Assembly (NCBI GenBank): GCA_023150805.1
Contig: JAKLKF010000058.1
Coordinates: forward strand, 1 to 45,158
Direction of reading: 5' to 3'
Origin: Myxococcota bacterium
GTDB taxonomy: Bacteria > Myxococcota_A > UBA796 > UBA2385
Length of the DNA stretch: 45,158 nt
The position numbers were made by a program, and so were the translations under genes. The first letter of the stretch is position 1, and each line of letters begins with the position of its first letter. The notes beneath the pieces were generated by a model. It was not told where the DNA came from. It made no database searches and saw only the letters and a list, made by a program, of their open reading frames with translations. Of the stretch, positions 7,590-16,536 are shown one piece after another.

Positions 7590-9090
7590 CCGTGTTCGAC
7601 GGGCCCCGCCAAAGGCCGGGCCAATGGTGGAGGCGCTCCGGGGACTTGGGTACTCGGCTGCTACTGCGCTAGCCGACATCGTGGACAACAGCATCGCAGC
7701 CGGCGCACGGACGGTTGACGTGCGCTTCCGGTGGGCTGGCCGAGAGAGCTCGGTGAGCGTGCTCGACGATGGGCGCGGTATGTCGGACGCCGCGCTCGAA
7801 CGCGCGATGCGACTCGGGGAGGTAGACCCGCTCGCAGCGCGTGAGGCCCACGACCTCGGCCGATTCGGGATGGGCCTAAAGACCGCCTCGTTCTCGCAGG
7901 CGAGGCGGCTCACCGTTGCAGCGGCGCAGGCCGGCGTCACCTCCTGCCTCCGCTGGGATCTGGACGTGCTGACATCGAACACCGACCAAGAGTGGCTGCT
8001 TCTGGAGGGCTCCCATCCCGGCTCCGAGGCACTGCTCGAACCGCTTGCAGGCCGGGCGGCGGGCACGCTCGTGCTCTGGGAGGAGATGGACCGCGTGGTC
8101 CCTCCTGGATCGAACGAGCAGGACTTCCTCGACCTCATCGACCAGGTCGAGCGGCACCTCGCGATGGTGTTCCACCGTTTCATAGACGGTGTGGGTGCAC
8201 GCCTGACGATCCGGATAAACGGGCGGGTTCTTCAACCCTGGGATCCCTTCATGGCGGCGCACCCGGCCACCTGGACCTCGCCCCAGGCCTCGTTGGGGGG
8301 CATCAGCGGGCGCGTGGAGGTGTCCGGACACGTCCTCCCGCACCGGGACCGCCTCACCGAGGACGAGCACAACCGCGGTGCCGGGCCGGACGGCTGGACG
8401 GCACAGCAGGGGTTCTACGTGTACCGGAACGAGCGACTGCTCGTGGCTGGGAGCTGGCTCGGTCTCGGTCGTGTGCGCCCCTGGACGAAGGAGGAGCCAT
8501 ACCGGCTGGCCCGCCTCCGCCTGGACATCCCGAACTCCGCCGACTCGGAGTGGCGGATCGACATCCGAAAGTCTCGCGCGCGTCCTCCGGGGGCGCTCCG
8601 CGAACGCCTGACGCGAGTGGCCGAGGACGCCCGCGAGCGAGCGCGCCGGGTCTTCGCTCATCGTGGCCAGATGATGCCGACATCGGGTCGCGAGCCGGTC
8701 GCCCAGGCGTGGCGGGCCGATCACTACTCTGGCGGCGTTCGCTACCGGATCGATCGAGAGCACCCGGCGGTGAAGGCTGTTCTTGCGGAAGCTGGGGCCG
8801 CCCTGCCCCAGGTTCGCGCCATGCTTCGAGTCATCGAGGAAACCATCCCAGTTCAGCGCATCTGGCTCGATACCGCGGAAGCAAAGGAGACGCCCCGGAC
8901 GGCCTTTGCGGAGGAGCCGGATCCCGAGGTCCGCGCAGTGGCCGAGGTCCTGTTCCGGAACCTGACCCGGAAGGGGGGTCTGACGGCGGCCGAGGCGCGC
9001 GCGCGCCTTCTCCGCACCGAGCCGTTCCACCTCCATCCGAACTTGATAGCTTCGCTTGCCGACGCTGCCGCCGGCGGTGGAGGAGACTGA
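7579..9090 (+). CDS. paraMORC-type GHKL ATPase
   Basis: 503 residues; GGAGG lies 6 nt before ATG 7579, which is inside the end of the sigma gene. The Bergerat ATP fold is clear: N-box ALADIVDNSIAAGA (D33, N37), G1 DDGRGM (residues 63-68) and G2 GRFGMGLKTAS (94-104). The S5-like half follows (VSGHVLPHRDRLTEDEHN..., FYVYRNERLLVAGSW). The usual catalytic Glu of the N-box is Asp here, a substitution I recall in relatives, so probably not inactivating. MORC/paraMORC ATPases dimerise on ATP binding and clamp or compact DNA. Comparative genomics (Iyer, Abhiman and Aravind 2008) placed prokaryotic paraMORCs in restriction-modification-like operons with Z1 helicase-like proteins, nucleases and cytosine methylases, as seen here. 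Confidence 0.85.
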   Translation: MASDRVRRAPPKAGPMVEALRGLGYSAATALADIVDNSIAAGARTVDVRFRWAGRESSVSVLDDGRGMSDAALERAMRLGEVDPLAAREAHDLGRFGMGLKTASFSQARRLTVAAAQAGVTSCLRWDLDVLTSNTDQEWLLLEGSHPGSEALLEPLAGRAAGTLVLWEEMDRVVPPGSNEQDFLDLIDQVERHLAMVFHRFIDGVGARLTIRINGRVLQPWDPFMAAHPATWTSPQASLGGISGRVEVSGHVLPHRDRLTEDEHNRGAGPDGWTAQQGFYVYRNERLLVAGSWLGLGRVRPWTKEEPYRLARLRLDIPNSADSEWRIDIRKSRARPPGALRERLTRVAEDARERARRVFAHRGQMMPTSGREPVAQAWRADHYSGGVRYRIDREHPAVKAVLAEAGAALPQVRAMLRVIEETIPVQRIWLDTAEAKETPRTAFAEEPDPEVRAVAEVLFRNLTRKGGLTAAEARARLLRTEPFHLHPNLIASLADAAAGGGGD

Positions 9091-12011
9091 TGGCACTCGG
9101 CGCTAACGAGCTACAGGTGGTGAAGTTCGCCCAGGGGCTCCTCCAGGACGACCGTGACGGGACCGCCATCACGCCCGAGGTCATCGGCGCGGCCGTCGAC
9201 CGCGTGGTGGGGTTGAACCCGCGATGGGGCATCGGGCTCGACCGCCTCGCCGCGACCGACGAGCTGATCCGTCGGTTCAGCGTTTGGATCGGGACAGACA
9301 CGACCCTCTCCAGCGAGGTCGGCCACGTCCCTTGGTTGAACGCGGAGAGGAAGCAGGAATGGCGGTACTGGCAACGCTACCGCGAGTGGTTGGAGAAGAA
9401 GCTCTCCTGGCGGGCGATCGAGGGGCTGGACCGATCGAGTGACACGGTCCTGGGTCTCCTGGAGGATCCAAAGCGGCCCGGACCCTGGGATCGCCGTGGG
9501 CTCGTCGTGGGCCACGTCCAATCCGGCAAGACCGGCAACTACACGGGGCTCATCTGCAAGGCCGCGGACGCGGGGTACAAGATCATCATCGTCCTCGCTG
9601 GGCTGCACAACAACCTGCGCTCCCAGACCCAGATGCGCTTGGACGAAGGGTTCCTCGGCTACGAGACCTCGCCCGACCGCGACGACCGTTCGCACCCGAC
9701 CATCGGCGTCGGCAGGATCGACTCCGACATCTCGATCCGGCCAAACTACGCCACGAATCGTGCCGACAACGGGGACTTCAACGCTGCAGTGTCGAAGAAC
9801 CTCGGCATCAGCCCCGAGCAGCGCCCGTGGTTGTTCGTCGTGAAGAAGAACGGAGGCGTTCGCGCGGGGCCTGGAGGAGCGACCAACTACTCCGGCGTCC
9901 TCGGCCAGCTCTTCCGCTGGCTGACCGATCACGTCGCAGACGCACATCGTGACTCTCCCGTGCGCGAGGACCGCCGCGTGACGCGGCTGCCACTCCTGAT
10001 CATCGACGACGAGGCTGACAACGCCTCTGTCGACACCGGCGAGCGAGTCGTGGACGAGAACGGCCAGCCGGACCCGGATCACCAGCCGACCTCGATCAAC
10101 AAGCTCATCCGGCGGATCCTGCACCTGTTCGACCGCGCCGCCTATGTCGGCTACACCGCCACGCCCTTCGCCAATATATTCATCCACGAACGAGGAGTGA
10201 CCCGCGCCGAAGGCGCCGATCTCTTCCCGGCCGCATTCATCGTCAACCTCGCGGCGCCCTCCAACTACATCGGGCCCTCGAAGGTGTTCGGCGTGCGCGA
10301 CACCACAGGTCGCGTCCTTGGTCTTCCTCTGGTCGTCCAGCTCGACCGGAAGCACGAGGAGTGGATGCCGCCGAGGCACAAGAAGGGTCACATCCCGATG
10401 TGGCAGGGACTGGCGGCGCTTCCGCCCTCGTTGGCAGAGGCCGTGGACGCCTTCCTTCTGGTGTGCGCAGCGCGGCGGGCCCGGGGCCAGGCCGCTGAGC
10501 ACTGCTCGATGCTCGTCCATGTCACGCGCTTCTCCGGCTCGGATGGAGGATCGGCCAGCGTGCAGCAGCACGTCCATGATCAGATTGAGGAGCACGTTCG
10601 GCGGGTGCGCCAGCGGATCGGTCGGGGCATCGACGAAGCGGAGGTGCTCGATCGGCTCCGTGGTCTGTGGGCTCGCGAGTTCGAGGCCAAGGACCCCACC
10701 ATCCGATCTGCGCATCCCGACCTCTGCGGTCGGCCCGTCAGTTGGGACGAGATCGTCGCAGCGCTGCCCGTCGCTTTGGACGACGTGAAGCTACGGCGCA
10801 TCAACGGCACGGCGAAGGACGCGCTTGACTACGTCGAGCATGAGGGCACCGGCCTCAAGGTCATCGCCATCGGCGGCGACAAACTCTCACGGGGTCTTAC
10901 GCTCGAGGGCTTGACCGTGTCCTATTTCCTTCGCGCATCGAAGATGTACGACACGCTGATGCAGATGGGGCGGTGGTTCGGATACCGGCCGGGCTACTTG
11001 GATCTCTGCCGCCTGTATACCACGCCCGACCTCGTGCTGTGGTTCAGCCATATCACCGACGCCGCTGATGAGCTTCGCGAGGAGTTCGAACTGATGGCGG
11101 CTAGCGGCGCTACGCCCCGGGATTACGGCCTGAGGGTACAGTCCCACTCCGAGCTGCTCGTGACCTCGCCGATGAAGATGCGGGCCGCACGGGAGCAGCA
11201 TGTCTCGTTCAGCGGTAGCCTCCTTGAGACGGTCGCCCTTCGACGAGACGTAGAGGCCGTCCAGCAGAACTTGGAGACGACTCGACGGCTGGTAAGGAAC
11301 CTGGGTCCGTCCGCGCCCCTCCAGCGGCCGCGCCCGGAGGGCCGGCAGGACAGCTGGGTCGGTCACCTGTGGGAAGGCGTGCCGGCCGAGGAGGTCTCGG
11401 ACTTCCTCAGCTCCTTCAGGACCCATCCACAGGCGCTCAAGGTCAACGGCCCGATGATCGCCGATTTCATCCGCCAAATGGCAGCCATCGGCGAGCTCAC
11501 ATTCTGGACGGTAGCCGCCGTGGGCGCCCCGGAGGACGAGAAGCGGCGTGTCGCCGACATCGGTGTTCCCCTGCCTATGATCAAGCGCGCCGCGGAGAGT
11601 GAGGACGAGGGCCGCTACTCCATCGGGCGCCTCCTCTCGCCGCGAGACGAGGCGATCGATCTGGATGCAACTGCGTGGCAGGAGGCCCTGGTGCTGACGC
11701 GCCGGGCTTGGACCCAGGATGCCTCCAAGCGCCGCGCCGCCACAGCGCCGGATCTCCCTGCGGGACCCGCCATCCGCCGCGTGCGTGGCTTCGGTGGGGA
11801 CGCCGTGCCGCCTCACCCCGAGCGGGGGCTGCTGCTCCTCTACGCCCTCGATCCCAAGAAGGCGTACGAGCAGGGTGACGCGCGGACGCTCCCGTTCGAC
11901 ACGCCGGTCATCGCCTTTGGCGTCAGCTTCCCTGGCAGCGACTCCGGAAAGAAGGTCGTGTACAAGGTGAACAACGTCCTCTGGGAGCAGGAATATGGCG
12001 CCTCGGAGTGA
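9090..12011 (+). CDS. Z1-domain superfamily II helicase-like ATPase
   Basis: 973 residues from ATG 9090, which shares its A with the upstream stop (TGATG) and is preceded by GGTGGAGGAG. Helicase motifs in order: Walker A GHVQSGKT (141-148, K147), Walker B DDEAD (306-310), GYTATPFAN (354-362), KLSRGLTLEGLTVSYFLR and QMGRWFGYR (625-633, arginine-finger motif VI). This set is diagnostic of the Z1 family (PF10593). The C-terminal ~300 residues carry no recognised domain. Predicted role: ATP-driven DNA translocation or remodelling for the nuclease components. It overlaps the next gene by 17 bp. Confidence 0.9.
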   Translation: MALGANELQVVKFAQGLLQDDRDGTAITPEVIGAAVDRVVGLNPRWGIGLDRLAATDELIRRFSVWIGTDTTLSSEVGHVPWLNAERKQEWRYWQRYREWLEKKLSWRAIEGLDRSSDTVLGLLEDPKRPGPWDRRGLVVGHVQSGKTGNYTGLICKAADAGYKIIIVLAGLHNNLRSQTQMRLDEGFLGYETSPDRDDRSHPTIGVGRIDSDISIRPNYATNRADNGDFNAAVSKNLGISPEQRPWLFVVKKNGGVRAGPGGATNYSGVLGQLFRWLTDHVADAHRDSPVREDRRVTRLPLLIIDDEADNASVDTGERVVDENGQPDPDHQPTSINKLIRRILHLFDRAAYVGYTATPFANIFIHERGVTRAEGADLFPAAFIVNLAAPSNYIGPSKVFGVRDTTGRVLGLPLVVQLDRKHEEWMPPRHKKGHIPMWQGLAALPPSLAEAVDAFLLVCAARRARGQAAEHCSMLVHVTRFSGSDGGSASVQQHVHDQIEEHVRRVRQRIGRGIDEAEVLDRLRGLWAREFEAKDPTIRSAHPDLCGRPVSWDEIVAALPVALDDVKLRRINGTAKDALDYVEHEGTGLKVIAIGGDKLSRGLTLEGLTVSYFLRASKMYDTLMQMGRWFGYRPGYLDLCRLYTTPDLVLWFSHITDAADELREEFELMAASGATPRDYGLRVQSHSELLVTSPMKMRAAREQHVSFSGSLLETVALRRDVEAVQQNLETTRRLVRNLGPSAPLQRPRPEGRQDSWVGHLWEGVPAEEVSDFLSSFRTHPQALKVNGPMIADFIRQMAAIGELTFWTVAAVGAPEDEKRRVADIGVPLPMIKRAAESEDEGRYSIGRLLSPRDEAIDLDATAWQEALVLTRRAWTQDASKRRAATAPDLPAGPAIRRVRGFGGDAVPPHPERGLLLLYALDPKKAYEQGDARTLPFDTPVIAFGVSFPGSDSGKKVVYKVNNVLWEQEYGASE

Positions 12012-13014
12012 GCGCGACGAACTCGCCGAGGCGTGGCGGGCGCTCCGGGGCCTCGCGGACGGTCCGGGTTGGCGGACGATCCCCGTGTGCGCCGGCGGTC
12101 CGTGTCGGTTTTTCGCCGGACGCCAGACCCCCGGCGACGAGGAAGCTCTGCTCGTCGACATGGGTGGCGTGCCTGTCCGTGCCGCCGTTCAGCTCCCCCA
12201 GGGCCGCGGCTTCGCCGTGATACCGGTGGTCGTCGAAGCGACTGCACCCTCGGCCTGGATCGGCATTAGCCGCCGACCCGGTGGGAGCATGGACCTTTTC
12301 GCCGCGATGGCCGCGGACATCGTGCAGACCCTGCATGGGGTCACCGACGTCCGGCCGGCCAACCTGCTCGGGGTGCTCCTCGACCGGATCCGGGCCTGGC
12401 AGAGGTTCATGGACCGCGGCGGGGACGGCGTGCTCGGTGCGGAAGCCGAGATCGGCCTCCTGGGAGAGCTCGTACTGATCGGCAAGCTGGTGGACGCGGG
12501 AGTGGCGGGGCTGACCGTGTGCGAAGGCTGGGAGGGCCCCCGGGACGGCGTACAGGACTTTCGATGGCGGTCCGGAGCCATGGAGGTGAAGACGAGCAGT
12601 GCGCCTCTCGGCTCCTTCCCCGCCCGGATCGGCTCCATTGACCAGCTCGACGACACGAACGTCCAGCCGCTCTTCCTGGCGGCCGTGCGTGTGACCGAGG
12701 TGGAATCGGGGCGGACGCTGCCGGAGTGGGTGGCCGGCGTTCGGGAGCGGCTGGTCGGGCAGGATGCGGCCCTGGGCACATTCAACGACCGCGTGCTCCA
12801 AGGAGGGTACTCCGACGCCCAGGCCGACCGATACACGCGCCGCTTCGAGGTGCGCGATGTGCGCATCTTCACCGTAAATCAGGTGTTTCCGCGCCTGACA
12901 CGCTCGACCGTGCCCGGGGGAATCACGGAAGCCCGGTATCAGATGGACCTCGACCTCGTGAGGGTTCCCGCAACGGACCTCCCCACCGCCCTTTCCCGTA
13001 TAGGAGTGCTCTGA
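11995..13014 (+). CDS. PD-(D/E)XK motif nuclease (DUF4420-like)
   Basis: 339 residues, starting 17 bp inside the end of the Z1 gene. The nuclease core is at residues ~150-200: helix AEIGLLGELVLIGKL with E153-region glutamates, then VQDFRWRSGAMEVKTS with D188, E197 and K199 as the predicted metal-binding D...E-x-K triad. Family matches of this type are annotated as PD-(D/E)XK motif protein (PF14390) and recur beside Z1 and AIPR genes. Predicted to cut DNA in the system. Its stop overlaps the next ATG by one base. Confidence 0.8.
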   Translation: MAPRSERDELAEAWRALRGLADGPGWRTIPVCAGGPCRFFAGRQTPGDEEALLVDMGGVPVRAAVQLPQGRGFAVIPVVVEATAPSAWIGISRRPGGSMDLFAAMAADIVQTLHGVTDVRPANLLGVLLDRIRAWQRFMDRGGDGVLGAEAEIGLLGELVLIGKLVDAGVAGLTVCEGWEGPRDGVQDFRWRSGAMEVKTSSAPLGSFPARIGSIDQLDDTNVQPLFLAAVRVTEVESGRTLPEWVAGVRERLVGQDAALGTFNDRVLQGGYSDAQADRYTRRFEVRDVRIFTVNQVFPRLTRSTVPGGITEARYQMDLDLVRVPATDLPTALSRIGVL

Positions 13015-14807
13015 TGGAATTGCCAGAGTTTCTCGCCCAGACCCAGGCGCAGGTGCGCTCTGAGATCAGCGACCGTGAGGGTACGCCGGGCGGCGCGTAC
13101 CCCTATCCGGAGTCCGTGTTCGCCGAGGTGGTGATGAACCACATGGCCGACGTGGGGATGACCTTCGACCCGCAGGTGTGCCACCTGCAGGCGAGGGTTG
13201 GCAACGCGAACTTGAAGCTCAGCGGCTACGCGATCTCGGAGGACGCCGACCAGCTCGATCTCTTCGTCAGCTTGTACGACGGGGTGGACGCGGTAACGCC
13301 GGTCTCGGACGGCGACACCAAGAACGCGGCGGAGCAGTGCCTGCGGTTCCTCGCCCGGTGCGCTGACGGGAAGCTCGCCCGCCAGATCGACGAGTCCAAC
13401 GACGCTCATGCGCTAGCGGTGACCATTGAGGGCTGCTACGCGAACCTGGAGCAGATCCGAATCTACGTCCTGACGGATCGCCTTGCGAAGTCGAAGAACT
13501 TCAAGGCCCGCGAGGTCAGCGGCCGGACTGTCAAGCTGGAGGTGATGGACATCGAGCGCCTCCACCGGCACTGGTCCGAGGGAAAGCCCCGCGACGAGCT
13601 CGTGGTGAACTTCGAGGAGATCTGTGGCGGGCCTCTCCCTTGCGTATACGTGCCCGGCGATGCGACGGGCTACGACTGCGCATTGACGCTGATCCCCGGT
13701 GAGGCGCTCCGCTTCGTGTACGAGAAGTTCGGGCCGCGGCTTCTGGAGGCCAACGTCCGCTCATTTCTCAGTACGACCGGCAAGGTGAACCGCGGGATCC
13801 GGGACACGCTCAAGGAGGACCCTGAGCGCTTCATGGCGTTCAACAACGGGGTGGTGCTCGTCGCCGACGAAGCTCACCTCGGCCGGACGCTCGACGGGGG
13901 CCCCGGCTTGCGCTGGCTCAAGGGGATGCAGATCGTCAACGGCGGGCAGACCACGGCGTCGATCTACTTCACCAAGAAGCGGAGTCCCGAGGTTGACCTT
14001 GGTCGAGTTCGCGTCCCCGCCAAGGTCATCGTCCTTCGGTCGCAGGACCCCATCGCCGAGGAGGCGCTCATCGCCGACATCTCGCGGTGCGCGAACAGCC
14101 AGAACTCGGTCAAGCAGTCGGATCTCTCCGCCAACAAGCCCTTCCACATCGAGTTGGAGAAGCTCTCGCAGACCACCTACTGCCCCGACGGTGTCGGGCG
14201 GTGGTTCTACGAGCGAGCCGCCGGCAGCTACAACACGATGCTGGCCCGCGAGGGTAGTACCCCGGCGAAGCTGCGGCACCTGAAGGTTGTGGTGTGCCCG
14301 CCTGCCCGCAAGATCACCAAGACCGAACTTGCGAAGTACCTGAACGCCTGGGACGAACGCCCGGACGCGGTGAGCTTCGGGTCGCAGAAGAACTTCGAAC
14401 GGTTCATGGCGAGCTTCAGGGAGGATGACGGGGATGCGGTGCTGCCGCTGCCCGACGCCACGGCCTTTAAGGTGATGGTGGCCAAGGCCATCGTGTTCAA
14501 GCGGACGCAGATCCTCGTACGCCCGCTGTTCCCCGCCTTCCAGGCGAACGTGGCGACCTACGTGGTGTCCCTCCTCGCGCACCGGCTGGGTCGGCGCTTC
14601 GACTTCGGGCGCGTCTGGGCACAGCAGGACATCTCCCCCGCGCTGCGGGTACTCCTCGAACGCTGGGCCGGTGAGGTGCACGAGGTCCTCCACGGCACGG
14701 CCGGTGGCCGGATGATCTCGGAGTGGGCGAAGAAACCCGAGTGCTGGGAGGCGGTCAAGGCAGGCCGCTACTCTGAGCCTCGTGGCGCGATCCCGGAGAT
14801 CCGGTGA
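13014..14807 (+). CDS. AIPR family protein (abortive infection phage resistance)
   Basis: 597 residues from ATG 13014 (TGATG overlap, GGAG 7 nt upstream); the frame is open further upstream but inside the nuclease gene. Conserved AIPR features: SFLSTTGKVNRGIRDTLKED-like region, FNNG (276-279) within ERFMAFNNGVVLVADEA, and MQIVNGGQTTASI (about 305-317), followed by a large C-terminal domain. AIPR (PF10592) proteins are phage-resistance associated; the biochemical activity is not firmly established. Tight coupling with Z1, paraMORC and nuclease genes indicates it is an effector or core subunit of the same machine. Confidence 0.85.
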   Translation: MELPEFLAQTQAQVRSEISDREGTPGGAYPYPESVFAEVVMNHMADVGMTFDPQVCHLQARVGNANLKLSGYAISEDADQLDLFVSLYDGVDAVTPVSDGDTKNAAEQCLRFLARCADGKLARQIDESNDAHALAVTIEGCYANLEQIRIYVLTDRLAKSKNFKAREVSGRTVKLEVMDIERLHRHWSEGKPRDELVVNFEEICGGPLPCVYVPGDATGYDCALTLIPGEALRFVYEKFGPRLLEANVRSFLSTTGKVNRGIRDTLKEDPERFMAFNNGVVLVADEAHLGRTLDGGPGLRWLKGMQIVNGGQTTASIYFTKKRSPEVDLGRVRVPAKVIVLRSQDPIAEEALIADISRCANSQNSVKQSDLSANKPFHIELEKLSQTTYCPDGVGRWFYERAAGSYNTMLAREGSTPAKLRHLKVVVCPPARKITKTELAKYLNAWDERPDAVSFGSQKNFERFMASFREDDGDAVLPLPDATAFKVMVAKAIVFKRTQILVRPLFPAFQANVATYVVSLLAHRLGRRFDFGRVWAQQDISPALRVLLERWAGEVHEVLHGTAGGRMISEWAKKPECWEAVKAGRYSEPRGAIPEIR

Positions 14808-14859
14808 TCCGCGCGAACTCCGCTGGCTCGCAAGCCACCTGTCCGATACGGAGCCTTTG

Positions 14860-15882
14860 ATGCAGCCGATCCGTGTTCTCGACCTGTTCTGCGGAGGCGG
14901 TGGCAGCAGCTATGGCGCACGGTCGGCGGGAGCGCAGATCGTTGCCGGGGTGGACGCCTGTACAATCGCCGCCGAAACGTTCGGAGCCAACTTCCCCGGG
15001 GCGCTGGCGGTGAACGCCACACTGGCCGGCGACAGGGTCAGCGCCGAGATCCGTGCCGTCGGTCCGGTGGACCTGCTCTTGGCGTCGCCCGAGTGCACGA
15101 ACCACACTTGTGCCCGCGGCTCCCGCCCCGTCTGCGAGGAGAGCCGGATGACGGCGTGGCAGGTGCTCCACCACGCGCGGGAGTTCAAGCCACGTTGGAT
15201 AGTGGTGGAGAACGTCGTCCAGATGCGCTCCTGGGATCGATTCCGGCAGTTCGAGGCGGAGATCCTGGGCCTTGGCTACCAGATCTGGCCTCGTGTCATC
15301 GACGCCTCCGACTACGGCGTCCCGCAGGCGCGGCGGCGGCTTTTCCTCATCTGCTCTCGCGAGGACAAGGCGTTCGACATCCACCCTCCCGAGGGCGTGC
15401 AGAAGCGCGTCGCCAGGGACGTGCTTGACCCTGTGGGACGGTGGCCCGTGACGCTGTTGTACCGGCCGGGGCGGGCCCAGGCGACGCTGGAGCGCGCAGA
15501 GCGCGGCTTCGAGGCTCTCGGGAGGCTGGAACCCTTCCTGATGGTTTACTACGGCTCCGACGCGACCGGTGGATGGCAGCCGCTCGACCGGCCCCTGCGC
15601 ACGCTCACGACCCTCGACCGGTTCGCGCTCGTTGAGCCCTCGCGGAGGGGGCCTACCATGCGGATGCTCCAGGTGCCGGAGTTGAAGCGCGCGATGGGCT
15701 TCGGTGATGACTACAAGCTGGACCTTGGGACGCGCCGGGAGCGAGTGAAAATGCTCGGCAATGGCGTCTGCCCGCCAGTGATGGAGCAGATCGTCAACGC
15801 GCTCACTGGGCGCGCACAGGCGCGGAGCCGAACGCCGCGCTCGCTCACTTTGGTGTCGACTGTGACGGCCTCGGCGAAGTAG
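14860..15882 (+). CDS. DNA (cytosine-5) methyltransferase, Dcm-like
   Basis: 340 residues from ATG 14860 (GGAG at 14850-14853); the frame extends 26 codons upstream into the AIPR end. m5C-methylase motifs: I DLFCGGGG (residues 8-15, SAM binding), IV SPECTNHT with catalytic C79, VI ENV (E117), VIII PQARRRLFLI and X GNGVCPPV near the C-terminus. The motif IV variant SPEC replaces the common PPC/PPCQ but keeps the nucleophile. It would protect self DNA at the recognition sequence of the system. The target recognition domain between VIII and X is short. It converges with vsr, and the two 3' ends overlap by 38 bp. Confidence 0.9.
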   Translation: MQPIRVLDLFCGGGGSSYGARSAGAQIVAGVDACTIAAETFGANFPGALAVNATLAGDRVSAEIRAVGPVDLLLASPECTNHTCARGSRPVCEESRMTAWQVLHHAREFKPRWIVVENVVQMRSWDRFRQFEAEILGLGYQIWPRVIDASDYGVPQARRRLFLICSREDKAFDIHPPEGVQKRVARDVLDPVGRWPVTLLYRPGRAQATLERAERGFEALGRLEPFLMVYYGSDATGGWQPLDRPLRTLTTLDRFALVEPSRRGPTMRMLQVPELKRAMGFGDDYKLDLGTRRERVKMLGNGVCPPVMEQIVNALTGRAQARSRTPRSLTLVSTVTASAK

Positions 15883-16426
15883 CCAGGCTGGGACGGCGCC
15901 ACTTCGCGGTCACGCGCGGGCCGACCTGGTCGCCGACCAGTACGCCGCTGCGGAGCGTGGCGAGCACCCGCCTCTCGACCAGGGGCGCCTCGGACACCAC
16001 CTCCACCCGAATGACGCGGACATCCGGTGTTGGGAGGGCGTCCTCTGCACCCAGCACAGCCGCAGCGGCGGCGGTGGGGCGCTCGAAGACATCATGCTCC
16101 CAGAGGCGGACCACCCGCCACCCCCGCGCTTCCAGGTCAAGCGTCTGCCGGCGATCGCGCTCGACGTTCTCCGCGAGCTTCTGGGCCCAGAAGTCGGTGT
16201 TCGACTTCGGGCGCACGTAGTGGTCGGGGCAGCCGTGCCAGAAGCAGCCGTCGATGAACACCGCGGTGTGGCTCGCTTCGAGGACGAGATCCGAGCGGAC
16301 GCCGTCGACCCTCGCGTTGAGGACGTAGGGGACGGTGCCGCCGAGTGCCTCGGCAAGCGCCAGCTCGGGGCGAGTACCCGATCCGCGGATGCGGGACATC
16401 TGCTGAGAGCGGGTCAGAGTAGCCAT
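15845..16426 (-). CDS. vsr: Very short patch repair endonuclease (Vsr), C-terminally extended
   Basis: 193 residues from ATG 16426 (MATLTRSQQMSRIRG), nine codons inside the longest frame and matching the conserved Vsr start. Family motifs: RSQQMSRIRGSGTRPELAL, DLVLEASHTAVFIDGCFWHG (catalytic Asp in VRSDLV; Cys/His zinc ligands in CFWHGCPDH), P-x-SNTDFWAQKLAENVERD. Vsr nicks 5' of T in T:G mismatches created by deamination of m5C, so it repairs the mutagenic side effect of the neighbouring methyltransferase. Typical Vsr is ~150 residues; here ~40 extra C-terminal residues (after VFERP...) are encoded, the last 12 antisense to the methylase gene. Confidence 0.9.
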   Translation of the reverse strand: MATLTRSQQMSRIRGSGTRPELALAEALGGTVPYVLNARVDGVRSDLVLEASHTAVFIDGCFWHGCPDHYVRPKSNTDFWAQKLAENVERDRRQTLDLEARGWRVVRLWEHDVFERPTAAAAAVLGAEDALPTPDVRVIRVEVVSEAPLVERRVLATLRSGVLVGDQVGPRVTAKWRRPSLATSPRPSQSTPK

Positions 16427-16536
16427 GGGGTCCGGAATACCTTCTACTCCCAACCGCGGCTACCGTGACAGGGCGGCCTGAGTGATCCACCCCCAGGTTT
16501 GGTGCGCGCCAGCGTAGTGCCTGCATTCCTCCCGCC

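Larger units (their letters stand above)
5504..16536. other. Defence island (paraMORC / Z1 / AIPR / Dcm-Vsr cassette)
   Basis: Seven genes from 5565 to 16426 form one functional block. Five consecutive junctions overlap or nearly abut on the plus strand, and vsr is convergent at the end. The block uses visibly more A/T-ending codons and less extreme GC than its flanks, and classical AGGAGG-type ribosome binding sites rather than the GGAG-YCCCC-ATG leader seen in host genes. The left edge abuts a truncated gene; the right edge lies between vsr (16426) and the intact VOC gene (stop at 16537). No integrase, tRNA or clear target duplication was found, so the transfer mechanism is unknown. Confidence 0.7.

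Noticed and set aside
7675..7692. Possible inactivation of the paraMORC ATPase because the N-box catalytic Glu is Asp
   Set aside because: An ADxxDNS N-box recurs in relatives as far as I recall, and the N, G1 and G2 boxes are intact, so this is treated as a family trait.
13014..14807. Longer AIPR start upstream at 12726
   Set aside because: The extra 96 codons lie inside the nuclease gene and are Arg/Gly-rich. ATG 13014 has a ribosome binding site and a TGATG junction like its neighbours.
5495..16440. Similarity between GGAGTCCCGAAT (5493 region) and GGGTCCGGAATA (16428 region) as island-flanking repeats
   Set aside because: The repeats are imperfect and short, and the right copy lies in the vsr leader. 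They are not convincing as an attachment site or target duplication.
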